From assembly GCF_000518605.1 (NCBI RefSeq), contig NZ_KI912459.1, positions 99,235 to 163,234 on the forward strand: a stretch of DNA of 64,000 nt, written 5' to 3'. Made by a program: the position numbers and the translations under genes. This DNA comes from Shewanella fidelis ATCC BAA-318. GTDB taxonomy: Bacteria; Pseudomonadota; Gammaproteobacteria; Enterobacterales; Shewanellaceae. Position 1 is the stretch's first letter; the number at the start of each line of letters is the position of its first letter. This document shows, piece after piece, positions 1 through 9,548 of the stretch. Under the pieces are notes generated by a model. That model made no database searches. It was not told where the DNA came from and was given only the letters and a program-made list of their open reading frames with translations.

Positions 1-1
1 C

Positions 2-93
2 GGAGAGGTGGCCGAGTGGCCGAAGGCGCTCCCCTGCTAAGGGAGTATGGGCTTTAACTCCCATCGAGGGTTCGAATCCCTCCTTCTCCGCCA
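2..93 (+). tRNA. tRNA-Ser (anticodon GCT)
   Basis: Full class II tRNA with a long variable arm. The acceptor stem GGAGAGG (2-8) pairs with CTTCTCC (83-89, one G-U pair), followed by discriminator G and an encoded CCA (91-93). The anticodon loop CTGCTAA (34-40) gives GCT, which reads AGC/AGU serine codons. The T arm GGTTCGAATCC is canonical. Base 1 lies outside the acceptor stem. Confidence 0.97.
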
Positions 94-109
94 TTCATTC
101 AAACAAATA

Positions 110-133
110 AACCGCACTAGTTGCGGTTTTTTT
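110..133 (+). terminator. Rho-independent terminator of tRNA-Ser
   Basis: AACCGCA / TGCGGTT stem with a 5-nt loop followed by a T tract, 17 nt after the tRNA CCA end. Confidence 0.85.
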
Positions 134-1186
134 GTATCTAAATTTTCCCTACCTTGATGGCAAATATCACTGTTTTGCTACTCTTTGACTTCACAAAAAT
201 ACCAATCGCAATAAGAATTTGCTCTACTCATAGCGGTGTTGGGTAAACTAATTCAAGGCGAATAGCTGCTTATTCCCACATTAAAATCAATACAGAAGTA
301 AGAAACGCAGCTTGCCCCTAGCCTCACAACGCATTTTACTCTGCAAGCCGTATGGTCTTATATGTTCCGAGCAAACATCAGACACTTGTTCCTGTACTCA
401 ATAGGGATTTAAGCGTATGAAACGCTCAAGCCAATGCAGATCTGATGCGACGAATGACGATATGGTTATAAGAGGAAGAGTTACGTCCGAGGATAACCAC
501 GCCTCAAAACCGCTAAATGCTAACCGAGTGAACAAATGTCTAACATCTCGAGCTTTGCTAGTGTTTGTAAGTTATATAGGTAAGTTAAGCTAAGCTTCCT
601 ACAACTAAATGCCATTAAGTTGGGTTAAAAGCCGTGGATACTTAGTTTATTTTGCTTGAACTTGGCTCGATTAGCCGCGTAACACTTGGTTACTTATGTA
701 GTTAAAGCGTGTTAACTGTGTATCGTTATCTAATAGTAAACTTCGAGGGAACTATTCTCTCTTTTAAGCCTATCACTGTCACTAATCACCAAAATCCGCT
801 TCAAAACACGTTTGCATAAATATTGTGTGAGCTATGTTGGCTTTTGCTGTTCTTAATCCTGAATTCATTTTCCTGTAAAAATGTAATTAGATTATAAAGA
901 AAATCTTAGCTATCGAAAAATATTGAATATAATCGATTTTTAACCCTACTTTATTGTTGAATTATCATCTATATAGGCTTTGTGTTGTTTTTCATGGTAT
1001 GACCAATTTACAAATGGCTCGCTATTTTGTTATAGATTAGTTATTGTTTTTTACTGTTGTTCATCATTTGAGCATAATGCGATAACTAATTCGAATTACG
1101 TAAAGTGCATAATTTGTGAATTAACGGTGAATACTTATTGCTAATTTGGGTGTGTTTTACAACAGGATGCCAACGAGAGGATTTAG
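134..1186. other. Gene-poor intergenic region, about 1 kb
   Basis: No open frame of useful length with a ribosome binding site was found on either strand. It holds one copy of the ATACCAAT repeat family (199-300). The middle part (about 340-720) is moderately GC-rich with several short hairpins but matches no RNA family I recognise. The last 250 bases are AT-rich and probably contain the oad promoter. It could hold an undetected small RNA or decayed sequence. Confidence 0.5.
199..300 (+). repeat. ATACCAAT interspersed repeat, copy A (long form)
   Basis: Starts ATACCAATCGCAATAAGAA, then CTACTCATAGCG, then AAACTAATTCAAGGCGAATA, and ends near TACAGAAGTA. The same ordered blocks recur at 17858-17975 and, inverted, at 26033-26106. 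A palindromic short form is at 23952-24013. It is non-coding and intergenic, likely a REP- or MITE-like element. Confidence 0.7.
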
Positions 1187-1435
1187 ATGGTTTCAATATC
1201 AGAGCAGTTATTTGACGCACTAGGGATCATGGTACTAGGCATGGCATTAGTATTTATTTTCCTAAGTTTTCTTATTTTAGCAATGAACTTAGTTGCTAAG
1301 AAGTTCGCGCCAAAACCACAAGCCGTCAAGTCAACACAGGTGGCACAACAAGAGGTTGTGAATAGCTCCGTGAGCCCATTAATGACTGCGGTTATCACCG
1401 CGGCAATTCATCAACACCGTAAAAAAGTATTATAA
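1187..1435 (+). CDS. oadG: Oxaloacetate decarboxylase Na+ pump, gamma subunit
   Basis: 82-residue protein with one strongly hydrophobic segment at residues 11-36 and a short hydrophilic tail, the usual shape of OadG. In the family this subunit anchors the soluble alpha subunit to the membrane beta subunit and helps assemble the complex. A GAGAGGA ribosome binding site sits 5-11 nt before the ATG. It is the first gene of an oadG-oadA-oadB operon, with an 17-nt gap to oadA. Sequence conservation in OadG is weak, so the assignment rests mainly on size, topology and position. Confidence 0.93.
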   Translation: MVSISEQLFDALGIMVLGMALVFIFLSFLILAMNLVAKKFAPKPQAVKSTQVAQQEVVNSSVSPLMTAVITAAIHQHRKKVL

Positions 1436-1452
1436 AAGTAGGGAGTATTAGT

Positions 1453-3264
1453 ATGAGCAAGCCATTGGCTTTAACTGATGTAGTCTTAAGAGACGCACAC
1501 CAATCCATTCTCGCTACTCGTTTGCGTACCGAAGATATGTTACCTATTGCACCTTTATTGGATAAGGTTGGCCTATGGTCAATCGAGTCTTGGGGAGGAG
1601 CTACATTTGATTCTTGTATTCGCTATTTAGGTGAAGATCCTTGGGAGCGTATTCGCGAACTTAAAAAAGTCATGCCGAATACCCCACAGCAAATGCTTTT
1701 GCGTGGTCAAAATCTATTAGGCTATCGTCACTATGCTGACGACTTAGTCCACCGTTTCGTTGAACGAGCTCATACAAACGGTGTTGATGTTTTCCGTGTA
1801 TTCGACGCAATGAATGACGTACGCAATCTTGAGACTGCAGTTAAGTCTGTTATCGAAGTCGGTGGTCATGCTCAAGGTACCCTGTCTTATACAACAAGTC
1901 CGGTTCATAACTTGGATACTTGGGTAGATATGGCTAAGCGAATTGAGGACATGGGTTGTCATTCGCTTTGCATTAAAGATATGGCTGGCTTGCTAAAGCC
2001 GTTTGAAGCTTATGATTTAATCAGCCAAATAAAGTCCCAGACAGATCTTGTATTGTCATTACACTGCCACGCTACAACTGGCTTAAGCACAGCGACTTAT
2101 CAAAAGGCGATTGAAGCGGGCATTGATGTACTTGATACAGCTATTTCATCAATGAGCCAAACTTATGGCCATAGTGCAACTGAAACCTTAGTTGCTATGG
2201 TGGAAGGTACGGAACGGGCAACTGGCTATGACATGGCGCTACTTGAAGAGATCGCTGCTTACTTTAGAGTCGTGCGTAAAAAGTATGCGGCTTTTGAGGG
2301 GGAGCTAAAGGGGATCGACTCACGTATTTTACATGCTCAAGTACCCGGTGGCATGTTGACCAACATGGAAAGTCAGTTAAAAGAGCAAGGTGCAGGCGAT
2401 AAGCTCGATTTAGTTTTAGAAGAGATCCCGCGTGTACGTGAAGATTTAGGTTATTTGCCTTTGGTGACTCCAACTTCGCAGATCGTTGGTACGCAATCTG
2501 TCATTAACGTGCTAACAGGCGAACGATACAAGTCAATGACTAAGGAAACTGAAGGCGTATTAAGAGGCGAGTATGGTGCGACTCCTGCGCCAGTGAACGC
2601 TGAATTACAGCAACGAGTATTAGCTGGAGCAGAGGCTATTTCCTGCCGTCCTGCAGACTTGCTTGAGTCTGAACTTGAAAAGTTACGAGCTGAGTTACAG
2701 CAAAAAGCACAAGCTGATGGTATTGAGCTTGCTACAGAACTTGATGATGACGTATTAACTTATGCGTTATTTCCACAAATTGGACTCAAATTCTTAAGTA
2801 ACCGTAATAATCCCGATGCATTTGAGCCAAAGCCTGAGGTGGCTGCTAAAGCACTAGAAGAGGCGAAAAAAGCGGAAGCGAAGGCGGCAAGTCTACAAGG
2901 ACCTGAAACTTATACCGTTACAGTGCAAGGCCAAAGTTTTGTTGTTGAAGTTGCTGAGGGTGGTGATATTAGCCAAATTACACCTACCGAGAACGTAGTG
3001 CCATTTTCCGCTCCAGCTGCCGCTGCGCCAGTTGTTGATTTATCTGCAGTTAAGCATGAACAAAGTGCCCCGCTATCAGGCAATATCTTTAAAGTGCATG
3101 TATCGCCAGGTGATACGGTAAAACAGGGTGATGTAGTGATTATTCTCGAAGCGATGAAGATGGAGACTGAAGTCAGAGCCGAGGCTGATGGCGTGATCTC
3201 TAAAGTTTGGGTGAAAGAAGGTGACGCAGTAGCTGTGGGTAGCCAATTGTTGGCATTAGCTTAG
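1453..3264 (+). CDS. oadA: Oxaloacetate decarboxylase, alpha subunit (biotin protein)
   Basis: 603 residues, normal family length. The N-terminal carboxyltransferase TIM barrel carries the metal and catalytic residues expected of the family: RDAHQS (Asp14), IKDMAG (Lys175) and LHCHATTG (His204, His206). A conserved carboxylase region follows. An Ala/Pro-rich linker (about 520-545) leads to a C-terminal biotinyl domain with EAMKMET, biotin-accepting Lys569 lying 34 residues from the end. It transfers CO2 from oxaloacetate to biotin, and OadB couples release of that CO2 to Na+ export. It lies between oadG and oadB in the same operon. Confidence 0.97.
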   Translation: MSKPLALTDVVLRDAHQSILATRLRTEDMLPIAPLLDKVGLWSIESWGGATFDSCIRYLGEDPWERIRELKKVMPNTPQQMLLRGQNLLGYRHYADDLVHRFVERAHTNGVDVFRVFDAMNDVRNLETAVKSVIEVGGHAQGTLSYTTSPVHNLDTWVDMAKRIEDMGCHSLCIKDMAGLLKPFEAYDLISQIKSQTDLVLSLHCHATTGLSTATYQKAIEAGIDVLDTAISSMSQTYGHSATETLVAMVEGTERATGYDMALLEEIAAYFRVVRKKYAAFEGELKGIDSRILHAQVPGGMLTNMESQLKEQGAGDKLDLVLEEIPRVREDLGYLPLVTPTSQIVGTQSVINVLTGERYKSMTKETEGVLRGEYGATPAPVNAELQQRVLAGAEAISCRPADLLESELEKLRAELQQKAQADGIELATELDDDVLTYALFPQIGLKFLSNRNNPDAFEPKPEVAAKALEEAKKAEAKAASLQGPETYTVTVQGQSFVVEVAEGGDISQITPTENVVPFSAPAAAAPVVDLSAVKHEQSAPLSGNIFKVHVSPGDTVKQGDVVIILEAMKMETEVRAEADGVISKVWVKEGDAVAVGSQLLALA

Positions 3265-3272
3265 GAGTCACC

Positions 3273-4403
3273 ATGGAAGGATTAATTGCATTTTGGGCTG
3301 AATCAGGTATTGCTAACTTTGAAGGCGGCCAGCTGTTGATGATGGCTGTTGGCTGTATATTGTTGTACTTAGCCATTGCGAAAAAATTTGAACCATTATT
3401 ACTTTTACCTATTGGCTTTGGCGCCATATTGGCTAATATCCCCAATGGCGGTTTTACTGACGAGGGCGGTTTACTGTATTTTGCCTATTATGTTGGTATT
3501 GAAACAGGGATTTTTCCGCTGCTGATCTTTATGGGGGTAGGAGCATTAACCGATTTTGGGGCGCTAATTGCCAACCCTAAAATGTTACTTTTAGGCGCCG
3601 CGGCTCAGTTTGGTATTTTCGCTACTTTGCTTGGAGCGATTGCACTAAATTGGATCCCAGGATTTGATTTCTCAATGACCGATGCCGCAGCTATTGCGAT
3701 TATTGGCGGAGCGGATGGGCCAACAGCTATTTTCTTGGCCTCAAAACTGGCGCCTGAGTTACTCGGTGCTATTGCGGTTGCTGCATATTCTTATATGGCA
3801 CTGGTACCGTTAATTCAACCGCCTATTATGCGCTTATTAACGACCGAATCTGAACGTCAAATTAAGATGGAGCAACTGCGTGAAGTCAGTAAAACAGAGA
3901 AGATTATCTTCCCGTTAATGGTACTTGGTTTAACGATTTTGTTCCTTCCGGCAGCAACACCATTGGTGGGTATGTTTTGTCTCGGTAACTTAATGCGTGA
4001 GTCGGGTGTTGTGGATAGATTATCAAGCACTGCGCAAAACGAGCTGATTAACATAGTCACTATTTTCCTCGGCTTAGCCGTAGGTTCTAAGTTGTCTGCA
4101 GAGCAGTTTTTACAGATGGAAACCTTAGGTATTTTAGTACTTGGTGCGGTTGCGTTTTCTATTGGTACAGCATCTGGTGTACTGATGGCAAAACTGATGA
4201 GCAAACTATCAGGTGGTAAAATTAATCCACTGCTTGGGGCGGCTGGGGTCTCTGCAGTGCCAATGGCGGCGCGAGTAGTTAACAAAGTCGGTTTAGAATC
4301 GAATAACCAAAACTTCTTATTGATGCATGCTATGGGGCCAAACGTTGCCGGGGTGCTTGGTAGTGCTGTCGCTGCGGGTGTATTACTTGCCGTACTTGGT
4401 TAA
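3273..4403 (+). CDS. oadB: Oxaloacetate decarboxylase, beta subunit (Na+ pump)
   Basis: 376-residue, very hydrophobic membrane protein of the OadB/MmdB/GcdB family. It has the GGADGPT motif at 145-151, whose Asp148 corresponds to the Na+/proton-coupling aspartate of characterised OadB proteins, and a SYMALVP motif at about 173-179. It decarboxylates carboxybiotin on OadA and exports Na+. It begins 8 nt after oadA with GGAG close to the ATG, and the operon ends at the terminator at 4424. At 376 residues it is shorter than the Klebsiella protein (about 430), as in many marine species. Confidence 0.96.
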   Translation: MEGLIAFWAESGIANFEGGQLLMMAVGCILLYLAIAKKFEPLLLLPIGFGAILANIPNGGFTDEGGLLYFAYYVGIETGIFPLLIFMGVGALTDFGALIANPKMLLLGAAAQFGIFATLLGAIALNWIPGFDFSMTDAAAIAIIGGADGPTAIFLASKLAPELLGAIAVAAYSYMALVPLIQPPIMRLLTTESERQIKMEQLREVSKTEKIIFPLMVLGLTILFLPAATPLVGMFCLGNLMRESGVVDRLSSTAQNELINIVTIFLGLAVGSKLSAEQFLQMETLGILVLGAVAFSIGTASGVLMAKLMSKLSGGKINPLLGAAGVSAVPMAARVVNKVGLESNNQNFLLMHAMGPNVAGVLGSAVAAGVLLAVLG

Positions 4404-4423
4404 CTTAAAGTTAGACTAATTTG

Positions 4424-4453
4424 AAAAAACCTGCCTTTTGGCAGGTTTTTTTT
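4424..4453 (+). terminator. Terminator of the oadGAB operon
   Basis: AACCTGCC / GGCAGGTT stem with TTTT loop, preceded by A residues and followed by a T tract; it could work in both directions. Confidence 0.88.
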
Positions 4454-4511
4454 AGGAAATAACTATTTTTAGCAAAGTCGCAAGCGGTGATTGGGCTGCT
4501 GATGTATGAGG

Positions 4512-4700
4512 TTAAACCGCTTTGACATTTTGCCCTGCGGTTAGCCAAAGCAAAAAGGCGAGGGCAAAAAAAATGGTCAGGCTTATGCCTATGATATAGA
4601 GAAAGCCTTTTTTGCCCTGTTTTAACGGTATGCCGTTGTAGTTTAGGAAGAGCGCCCAAGCCAGTGAAAGTAGTATTGGCAAAATGAAAAGTTTAGTCAT
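4512..4700 (-). CDS. Small two-helix inner-membrane protein, unknown function
   Basis: 62 residues from the preferred ATG, which has GGAG ten bases upstream. An in-frame ATG seven codons further up (4721) has no good ribosome binding site. There are two hydrophobic segments, about residues 2-18 (LFILPILLSLAWALFL) and 31-54 (LYIIGISLTIFFALAFLLWL), separated by a basic loop GIPLKQGKKG. The ORF sits alone between two terminators. I do not recognise a family. The hydrophobic pattern and ribosome binding site make it a likely real gene. Confidence 0.6.
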   Translation of the reverse strand: MTKLFILPILLSLAWALFLNYNGIPLKQGKKGFLYIIGISLTIFFALAFLLWLTAGQNVKAV

Positions 4701-4756
4701 ATCTAAGCGCTCCGTTGTCATACTTATCTTTACTAGAATATTGAAAAGTATAAAGT

Positions 4757-4784
4757 AAAAAGGCCGCGAGTGCGGCCTTTTTTA
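4757..4784 (-). terminator. Terminator of the dicarboxylate symporter gene
   Basis: AAAGGCCGC / GCGGCCTTT stem with a 4-nt loop and T tracts on both sides, so probably bidirectional. It lies 19 nt past the symporter stop. Confidence 0.85.
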
Positions 4785-4802
4785 TTGAGTTGCGATGCAG
4801 TA

Positions 4803-6053
4803 TTAGCTACGAACTTGCTCTACTTGCTCAGTCTCTTGAGTATAAAACTGCTGCTCATCAAGCTGACCTTCAGACTTGCCAATCACTACTGCTGTCATCA
4901 TGTCACCGGTAACGTTAGTTGCTGTACGGATCATATCGATGATGCGATCAACTGCAGCGATAAAGGCGATACCCTCTAGTGGCAAACCAACAACACCCAA
5001 AGTTACAGTTAGCATCACCATTGCACTTCCCGGAACACCTGCCGTACCTACCGAGGCAACCGTAGCGGTTACCGCAATTAACAGGTAATCGGTCATATCC
5101 AGTGGAATGCCATAAATTTGTGCAATAAATATTGCGGCAATCGCTGGATAAATACCACCGCAGCCGTCCATGTTCATAGTTGCACCTAATGGTAAGACAA
5201 ACGCACCATAACGCTTAGATACGCCCATAGATTCTGTACAGCGGGTGCTTGCAGGTAAAGTGCCAAAGCTCGACGCTGTGGTAAATGCTACTATTTGCGC
5301 AGGGATCGCTTTTCGGAAAAACTGCACAGGGCTGAGCTTTGCAGCAAATTTTACTAAGCCGCCATAGACAAAAATAATGTGGATGAGTGCTGCGATGTAT
5401 ATCGCTCCAATAAATTTACCCAATGGTAATAATGTTGATAATCCGTATTCACCAACAACCCAAGCCATCAATCCAAAAACACCGATAGGAGTTAGCTGTA
5501 ATACCATACGAGTTAACTGGAACATAACTTCTGCACCGGCTTCGATAGTACGTTTTAGTGGCTCAGCTTTGTCGCCAACTTTATTTATTGCGATACCGAT
5601 CAGCGCCGCAAAAATAATGATTTGTAGAACTTTGCCCTCAGCGAGAGAAGCGAATGGATTGACAGGGATCATATCAAGTAAAACCTGGGCAAACCCTGGA
5701 ACGTTTCGCTCGCGTACTTCTGTTGCAACTAGCTCCATTGAGCCACCCATGTCAATCACGGAGCCAATCGTTAAGCCAATAATTGAGGCAATCGTACCGG
5801 TAAACATAAACATGGCTAAGGTTTTAAAGCTGAGCCTTTTGAGGCTAACTTCAGATCCGAGAGAGGTGATACTGACAACAATGGCGCAGAAAATTAACGG
5901 TGCAACCAACATTTTAATTGCACTAATAAATAGGTCGCCCAATGGCTTTAGTACGGTTGCTGATTCACCAAAAACAACACCGACACCCGCACCTAAGATA
6001 AAGGCGGCAAGGACTTTTTGCCAAAAAGGGATATTTTTAATTGTTTGCCACAT
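4803..6053 (-). CDS. Na+(H+)/dicarboxylate symporter, DAACS family
   Basis: 416 residues from the preferred start (MWQTIKN). A longer frame to 6143 adds 30 polar residues that are not typical of the family. It has the signature motifs of glutamate/aspartate/C4-dicarboxylate carriers: a serine-rich reentrant loop (FTTASSFGTLPAS), NMDG (GATMNMDGCGG) and the substrate-binding stretch DRIIDMIRTATNVTGD. Eight membrane helices plus two hairpins are expected. The family imports glutamate, aspartate or C4-dicarboxylates with Na+ or H+. Next to a Na+-extruding oxaloacetate decarboxylase this suggests Na+-linked organic acid use, but substrate cannot be read from sequence. Confidence 0.92.
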   Translation of the reverse strand: MWQTIKNIPFWQKVLAAFILGAGVGVVFGESATVLKPLGDLFISAIKMLVAPLIFCAIVVSITSLGSEVSLKRLSFKTLAMFMFTGTIASIIGLTIGSVIDMGGSMELVATEVRERNVPGFAQVLLDMIPVNPFASLAEGKVLQIIIFAALIGIAINKVGDKAEPLKRTIEAGAEVMFQLTRMVLQLTPIGVFGLMAWVVGEYGLSTLLPLGKFIGAIYIAALIHIIFVYGGLVKFAAKLSPVQFFRKAIPAQIVAFTTASSFGTLPASTRCTESMGVSKRYGAFVLPLGATMNMDGCGGIYPAIAAIFIAQIYGIPLDMTDYLLIAVTATVASVGTAGVPGSAMVMLTVTLGVVGLPLEGIAFIAAVDRIIDMIRTATNVTGDMMTAVVIGKSEGQLDEQQFYTQETEQVEQVRS

Positions 6054-6532
6054 TATCAAAATTCCAAATATTTTATTGTTCTGTAAATGTTTCCGAGTGG
6101 GTGAGCGCTTGCTTATTGCAAAGTCTAGTCTGCCGATAATCACCCATAAACACTATCGCGATTTACATTTAGTTACCTAATACATCTCATTCTATAGAGA
6201 GTGTTACTTGTATCACAAACCGATTTAGTTATAACTTATCGTAATATTAAAGTTTGTTTTAATAACTTTAAAAATTAACTTTGTTGCAACATAGTAAGGC
6301 TTTTGTCTGCAGTTGTGTAAAAAAATCAGTTAATTCACCGAATAATGAAATTTTGTTCGTTTTAGATTGTCGACACTGCAGTTGCATGTAGATAAAAAAT
6401 GTTATCAAAAGAGATAGCTTTTTAATTGTTTAATTTAAATTTCATTGCTGGTTGTTTTTTCTGATGTGGGTAATACTAGGCGCAATATTAAGCAAAGCAG
6501 AAAACAACGAGCTGTTGCAAAGGAGAAGGTCA
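6054..6532. other. Divergent promoter region, symporter / M16 peptidase
   Basis: AT-rich spacer between divergently transcribed genes, about 480 bases with the preferred starts. No clear operator or RNA structure is visible. An in-frame upstream extension of the peptidase from 6452 is discounted because the TTG at 6533 has a far better start context. Confidence 0.5.
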
Positions 6533-9370
6533 TTGAAAAAATGGATATTAGCTGCGGCTGTGAGCGCAGCATTAATGGGCTGTGCAGGACAACAACAGAA
6601 CGAGTCTAGCTTACCTGCAGGGGTTAAGTTAATTGAAAATGTTGCTTTTAATAGTGATCAAGTCGGGATCCCTTATCGCAAGTATCAATTGGCTAATGGT
6701 TTAACTGTGATTTTGCATGAAGATCACTCAGATCCATTAGTCCATGTCGATGTGACTTACCATGTAGGCTCTGGCCGCGAACTCGAAGGTCGTTCTGGCT
6801 TTGCTCACCTTTTTGAACATATGATGTTTCAAGGCTCTGAAAATGTAGCTGACGAACAGCATTTTAAACTTATCACTGAAGCTGGTGGCACATTAAACGG
6901 CACCACTAACACAGATAGAACAAACTACTTTGAGACGGTACCTAATAACCAGTTAGAGAAAATGCTATGGCTGGAAGCTGATCGCATGGGTTTTTTCTTA
7001 CCGGCATTAACCGAAGAGAAGTTTGAAGTTCAACGCGAAACCGTTAAAAACGAGCGCGCGCAACGTATTGATAATCGTCCCTATGGCAGAATGGGCGAGC
7101 GATTTAATCAAGCATTTTATCCTCAAGGACATCCATACTCATGGCCCGTTATTGGCTGGCCAGAAGATTTAGAACGTGCAGATGTGGAAGATGTGAAACA
7201 CTTTTTCCAACGTTGGTATGGGCCGAACAACGCCACTTTAACCATTGGCGGTGACTTCGATGAGATGCAAGCTTTAGCATGGATCAACAAGTACTTTGGT
7301 GAAATCCCAGCAGGACCAGAAGTTGCCGCGCCGGTAAAGGAACTAGTGACACTTGATGAAACTCGTTATCTGTCTATGGAAGACAGAGTACACTTGCCTT
7401 TACTTCGTATTGGTATGCCAACGGTTTATGCAAGGCATGAAGATGAAGCCGCTTTAGATCTGTTAGCAAATATTCTGGGTGGCGGTAAAACATCTCTGTT
7501 TTATAAAAACTTAGTTAAAGACGGACTTGCCGTGCAGGCAGGTGTTAGTCACCCGTGTCAGGAGCTTGCCTGTCAGTTTTCTATGTATGCGTTAGCCAAC
7601 CCTGCTCGTGGTGGCAACTTGGCTGAAATAGAACAAGCAATGAATGATTCGATTGCTGAGTTTGAAAAACGGGGGGTAACCGACGAAGATCTTGAGAAGG
7701 TAAAAGTTAACTTCGAAGCGGGCACTATTTTTGGTTTGCAAAGCGTGCAGGGCAAGGTATCGAGTTTAGCATTTAATGAAACCTTCTCTAATAACCCTGA
7801 CATGATAGGTTATGATTTAAAGCGCTACGCTAATGTCACTAAAGAAGACGTAATGCGGGTGTTTAACAAGTACATTAAAGACAAGCCTATGGTGGTGATG
7901 AGTGTGGTGCCGCAAGGACAACTACAGCTAATTGCTAAAGCAGATAACTTTACTCCACCTACAGAAAAAGTTGCTTCTGTTGCGGTCGAAGGGTTAGAAG
8001 TTAAGCCACAAATTGTCTCATCTTTTGATCGCAGTGTTATTCCGGCGGCAGGTCCTGCTCCTGTGTTAACAATGCCTGAGTTATGGCAAGGTAAACTGGC
8101 TAATAATATCGAGGTTATTGGTACAGAAACCAGTGAGACACCGACAGTAGAAATTGTGATTTACCTTAATGGTGGCCATAGACTGCTTAGCGTTGAACAA
8201 GCTGGTCTGGCTGGTATGACTGCAGCCATGATGAACGAGTCTAGCCAAAAGCGCAGTGCGGAGGAGTTAACTCAAGCGCTGGAAATGTTGGGCAGTAATG
8301 TCAACTTTAGCGCCAGTGGTTATCAAAGCCAGATCCACATTTCTGCGTTAACGGCAAATTTAGATAAAACCATGGCGATTGTGCAAGAAAAGCTATTTGA
8401 ACCCGGTTTTAAAGCCGCTGACTTTGAGCGAGTAAAGCAGCAAAAGCTGCAACATTTACAGCGTGAACTTACTGAACCTAATTATTTAGCAACGACAGCG
8501 TTTAGCGAGCTTTTATACGGTAAAGACAGTCCGTTTGGTGTGAGTAGCGGCGGTACACTGGAAACGGTATCGGCAATGACATTAGATGATGTTAAAGCCT
8601 TTTATAAGAAACAGTACACCGCCGGTAATGCTCAAATTGTTGCTGTAGGTAATTTAAATGAAGCGCAAATGCTGACAAAGCTTGCTACGCTTTCTAACTG
8701 GAAAGGTGCTGCAACACCATTTCCTCCTTTAGCAAAATTACCAGAGGTTGCTGCAGCAAAAATTTATATTGTAGATAAACCTGAAGCGGCACAATCAGTG
8801 ATAAAAATTGGTAAGCGTGGATTGAAGTACGACGCCACAGGTGAATTCTTCAAATCACACTTGATGAACTATCCTCTAGGTGGTGCATTTAATAGCCGAA
8901 TTAACCTTAATCTTCGCGAAGATAAAGGCTATACCTACGGTGCGAGAAGCTACTTTACTGGTGGCCCTGAACAAGGATTCTACCAAGCCACAGCGAGTGT
9001 GCGTAGTGATGTAACTAAAGAAGCATTAGTAGAGTTTATTAACGAGATTAATGCATTTCAGAAAGAGGGCATGACTCAGAAAGAACTCGATTTTATGAAG
9101 AGTTCTATTTCACAGTCAAAAGCACTTGATTATGAAACGCCTTATCAAAAAGCAGGGTTAATGCGTAATATTCAACGCTATGATCTGGATGAGAATTACA
9201 GTGAGCAACAGACTGAAATTACCAAACAAATCAGCCGTAATGAATTGAACCAATTGGCTAAAGAGCAACTGAACTTAGATGATATGGTTATTTTGATCGT
9301 TGGTGATCGTGCGGCAATAGAGCCTGAATTATCAACACTTGGTTATCCAATTCAAAATTTACAGTTGTAA
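6533..9370 (+). CDS. M16 family zinc metallopeptidase, lipoprotein
   Basis: 945 residues from a TTG start at 6533, chosen because AGGAGAAGG lies just before it and the resulting N-terminus (MKKWILAAAVSAALMGC) is a clean lipoprotein signal with lipobox LMGC, Cys17. Two M16 modules are present. The first carries the inverted zinc motif HLFEH (92-96) with the downstream glutamate near 174 in RETVKNE. The second half lacks HxxEH, as in other two-module pitrilysin-like proteins, and carries the conserved glycine- and YTYGARS-containing stretch. It is probably attached to the cell envelope and degrades peptides there. It stands alone upstream of gshA. Confidence 0.93.
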   Translation: MKKWILAAAVSAALMGCAGQQQNESSLPAGVKLIENVAFNSDQVGIPYRKYQLANGLTVILHEDHSDPLVHVDVTYHVGSGRELEGRSGFAHLFEHMMFQGSENVADEQHFKLITEAGGTLNGTTNTDRTNYFETVPNNQLEKMLWLEADRMGFFLPALTEEKFEVQRETVKNERAQRIDNRPYGRMGERFNQAFYPQGHPYSWPVIGWPEDLERADVEDVKHFFQRWYGPNNATLTIGGDFDEMQALAWINKYFGEIPAGPEVAAPVKELVTLDETRYLSMEDRVHLPLLRIGMPTVYARHEDEAALDLLANILGGGKTSLFYKNLVKDGLAVQAGVSHPCQELACQFSMYALANPARGGNLAEIEQAMNDSIAEFEKRGVTDEDLEKVKVNFEAGTIFGLQSVQGKVSSLAFNETFSNNPDMIGYDLKRYANVTKEDVMRVFNKYIKDKPMVVMSVVPQGQLQLIAKADNFTPPTEKVASVAVEGLEVKPQIVSSFDRSVIPAAGPAPVLTMPELWQGKLANNIEVIGTETSETPTVEIVIYLNGGHRLLSVEQAGLAGMTAAMMNESSQKRSAEELTQALEMLGSNVNFSASGYQSQIHISALTANLDKTMAIVQEKLFEPGFKAADFERVKQQKLQHLQRELTEPNYLATTAFSELLYGKDSPFGVSSGGTLETVSAMTLDDVKAFYKKQYTAGNAQIVAVGNLNEAQMLTKLATLSNWKGAATPFPPLAKLPEVAAAKIYIVDKPEAAQSVIKIGKRGLKYDATGEFFKSHLMNYPLGGAFNSRINLNLREDKGYTYGARSYFTGGPEQGFYQATASVRSDVTKEALVEFINEINAFQKEGMTQKELDFMKSSISQSKALDYETPYQKAGLMRNIQRYDLDENYSEQQTEITKQISRNELNQLAKEQLNLDDMVILIVGDRAAIEPELSTLGYPIQNLQL

Positions 9371-9548
9371 AAGCTTGATATAGGCCATATATCCGGAAGA
9401 TGGTGTCGATAAGGCGGCATCATCTCACCGTTTATTATGTTGGCAGTTAAATAAACGCTAATTGAGTACGACTTGAAATTTAAGTTGTCGATGGCGGGTC
9501 TGACTGACATGCTATTTAAGTTAGAGTCACGTACTAGAGAGTAATATA

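Noticed and set aside
3857..4285. 142-residue minus-strand open frame inside oadB
   Set aside because: Antisense shadow of a hydrophobic membrane gene; no start signal or recognised content.
5377..6180. 267-residue plus-strand open frame opposite the dicarboxylate symporter
   Set aside because: It is fully antisense to a conserved carrier gene, has no ribosome binding site, and its translation is low-complexity Ile/Pro/Ser/Thr typical of antisense of a membrane protein.
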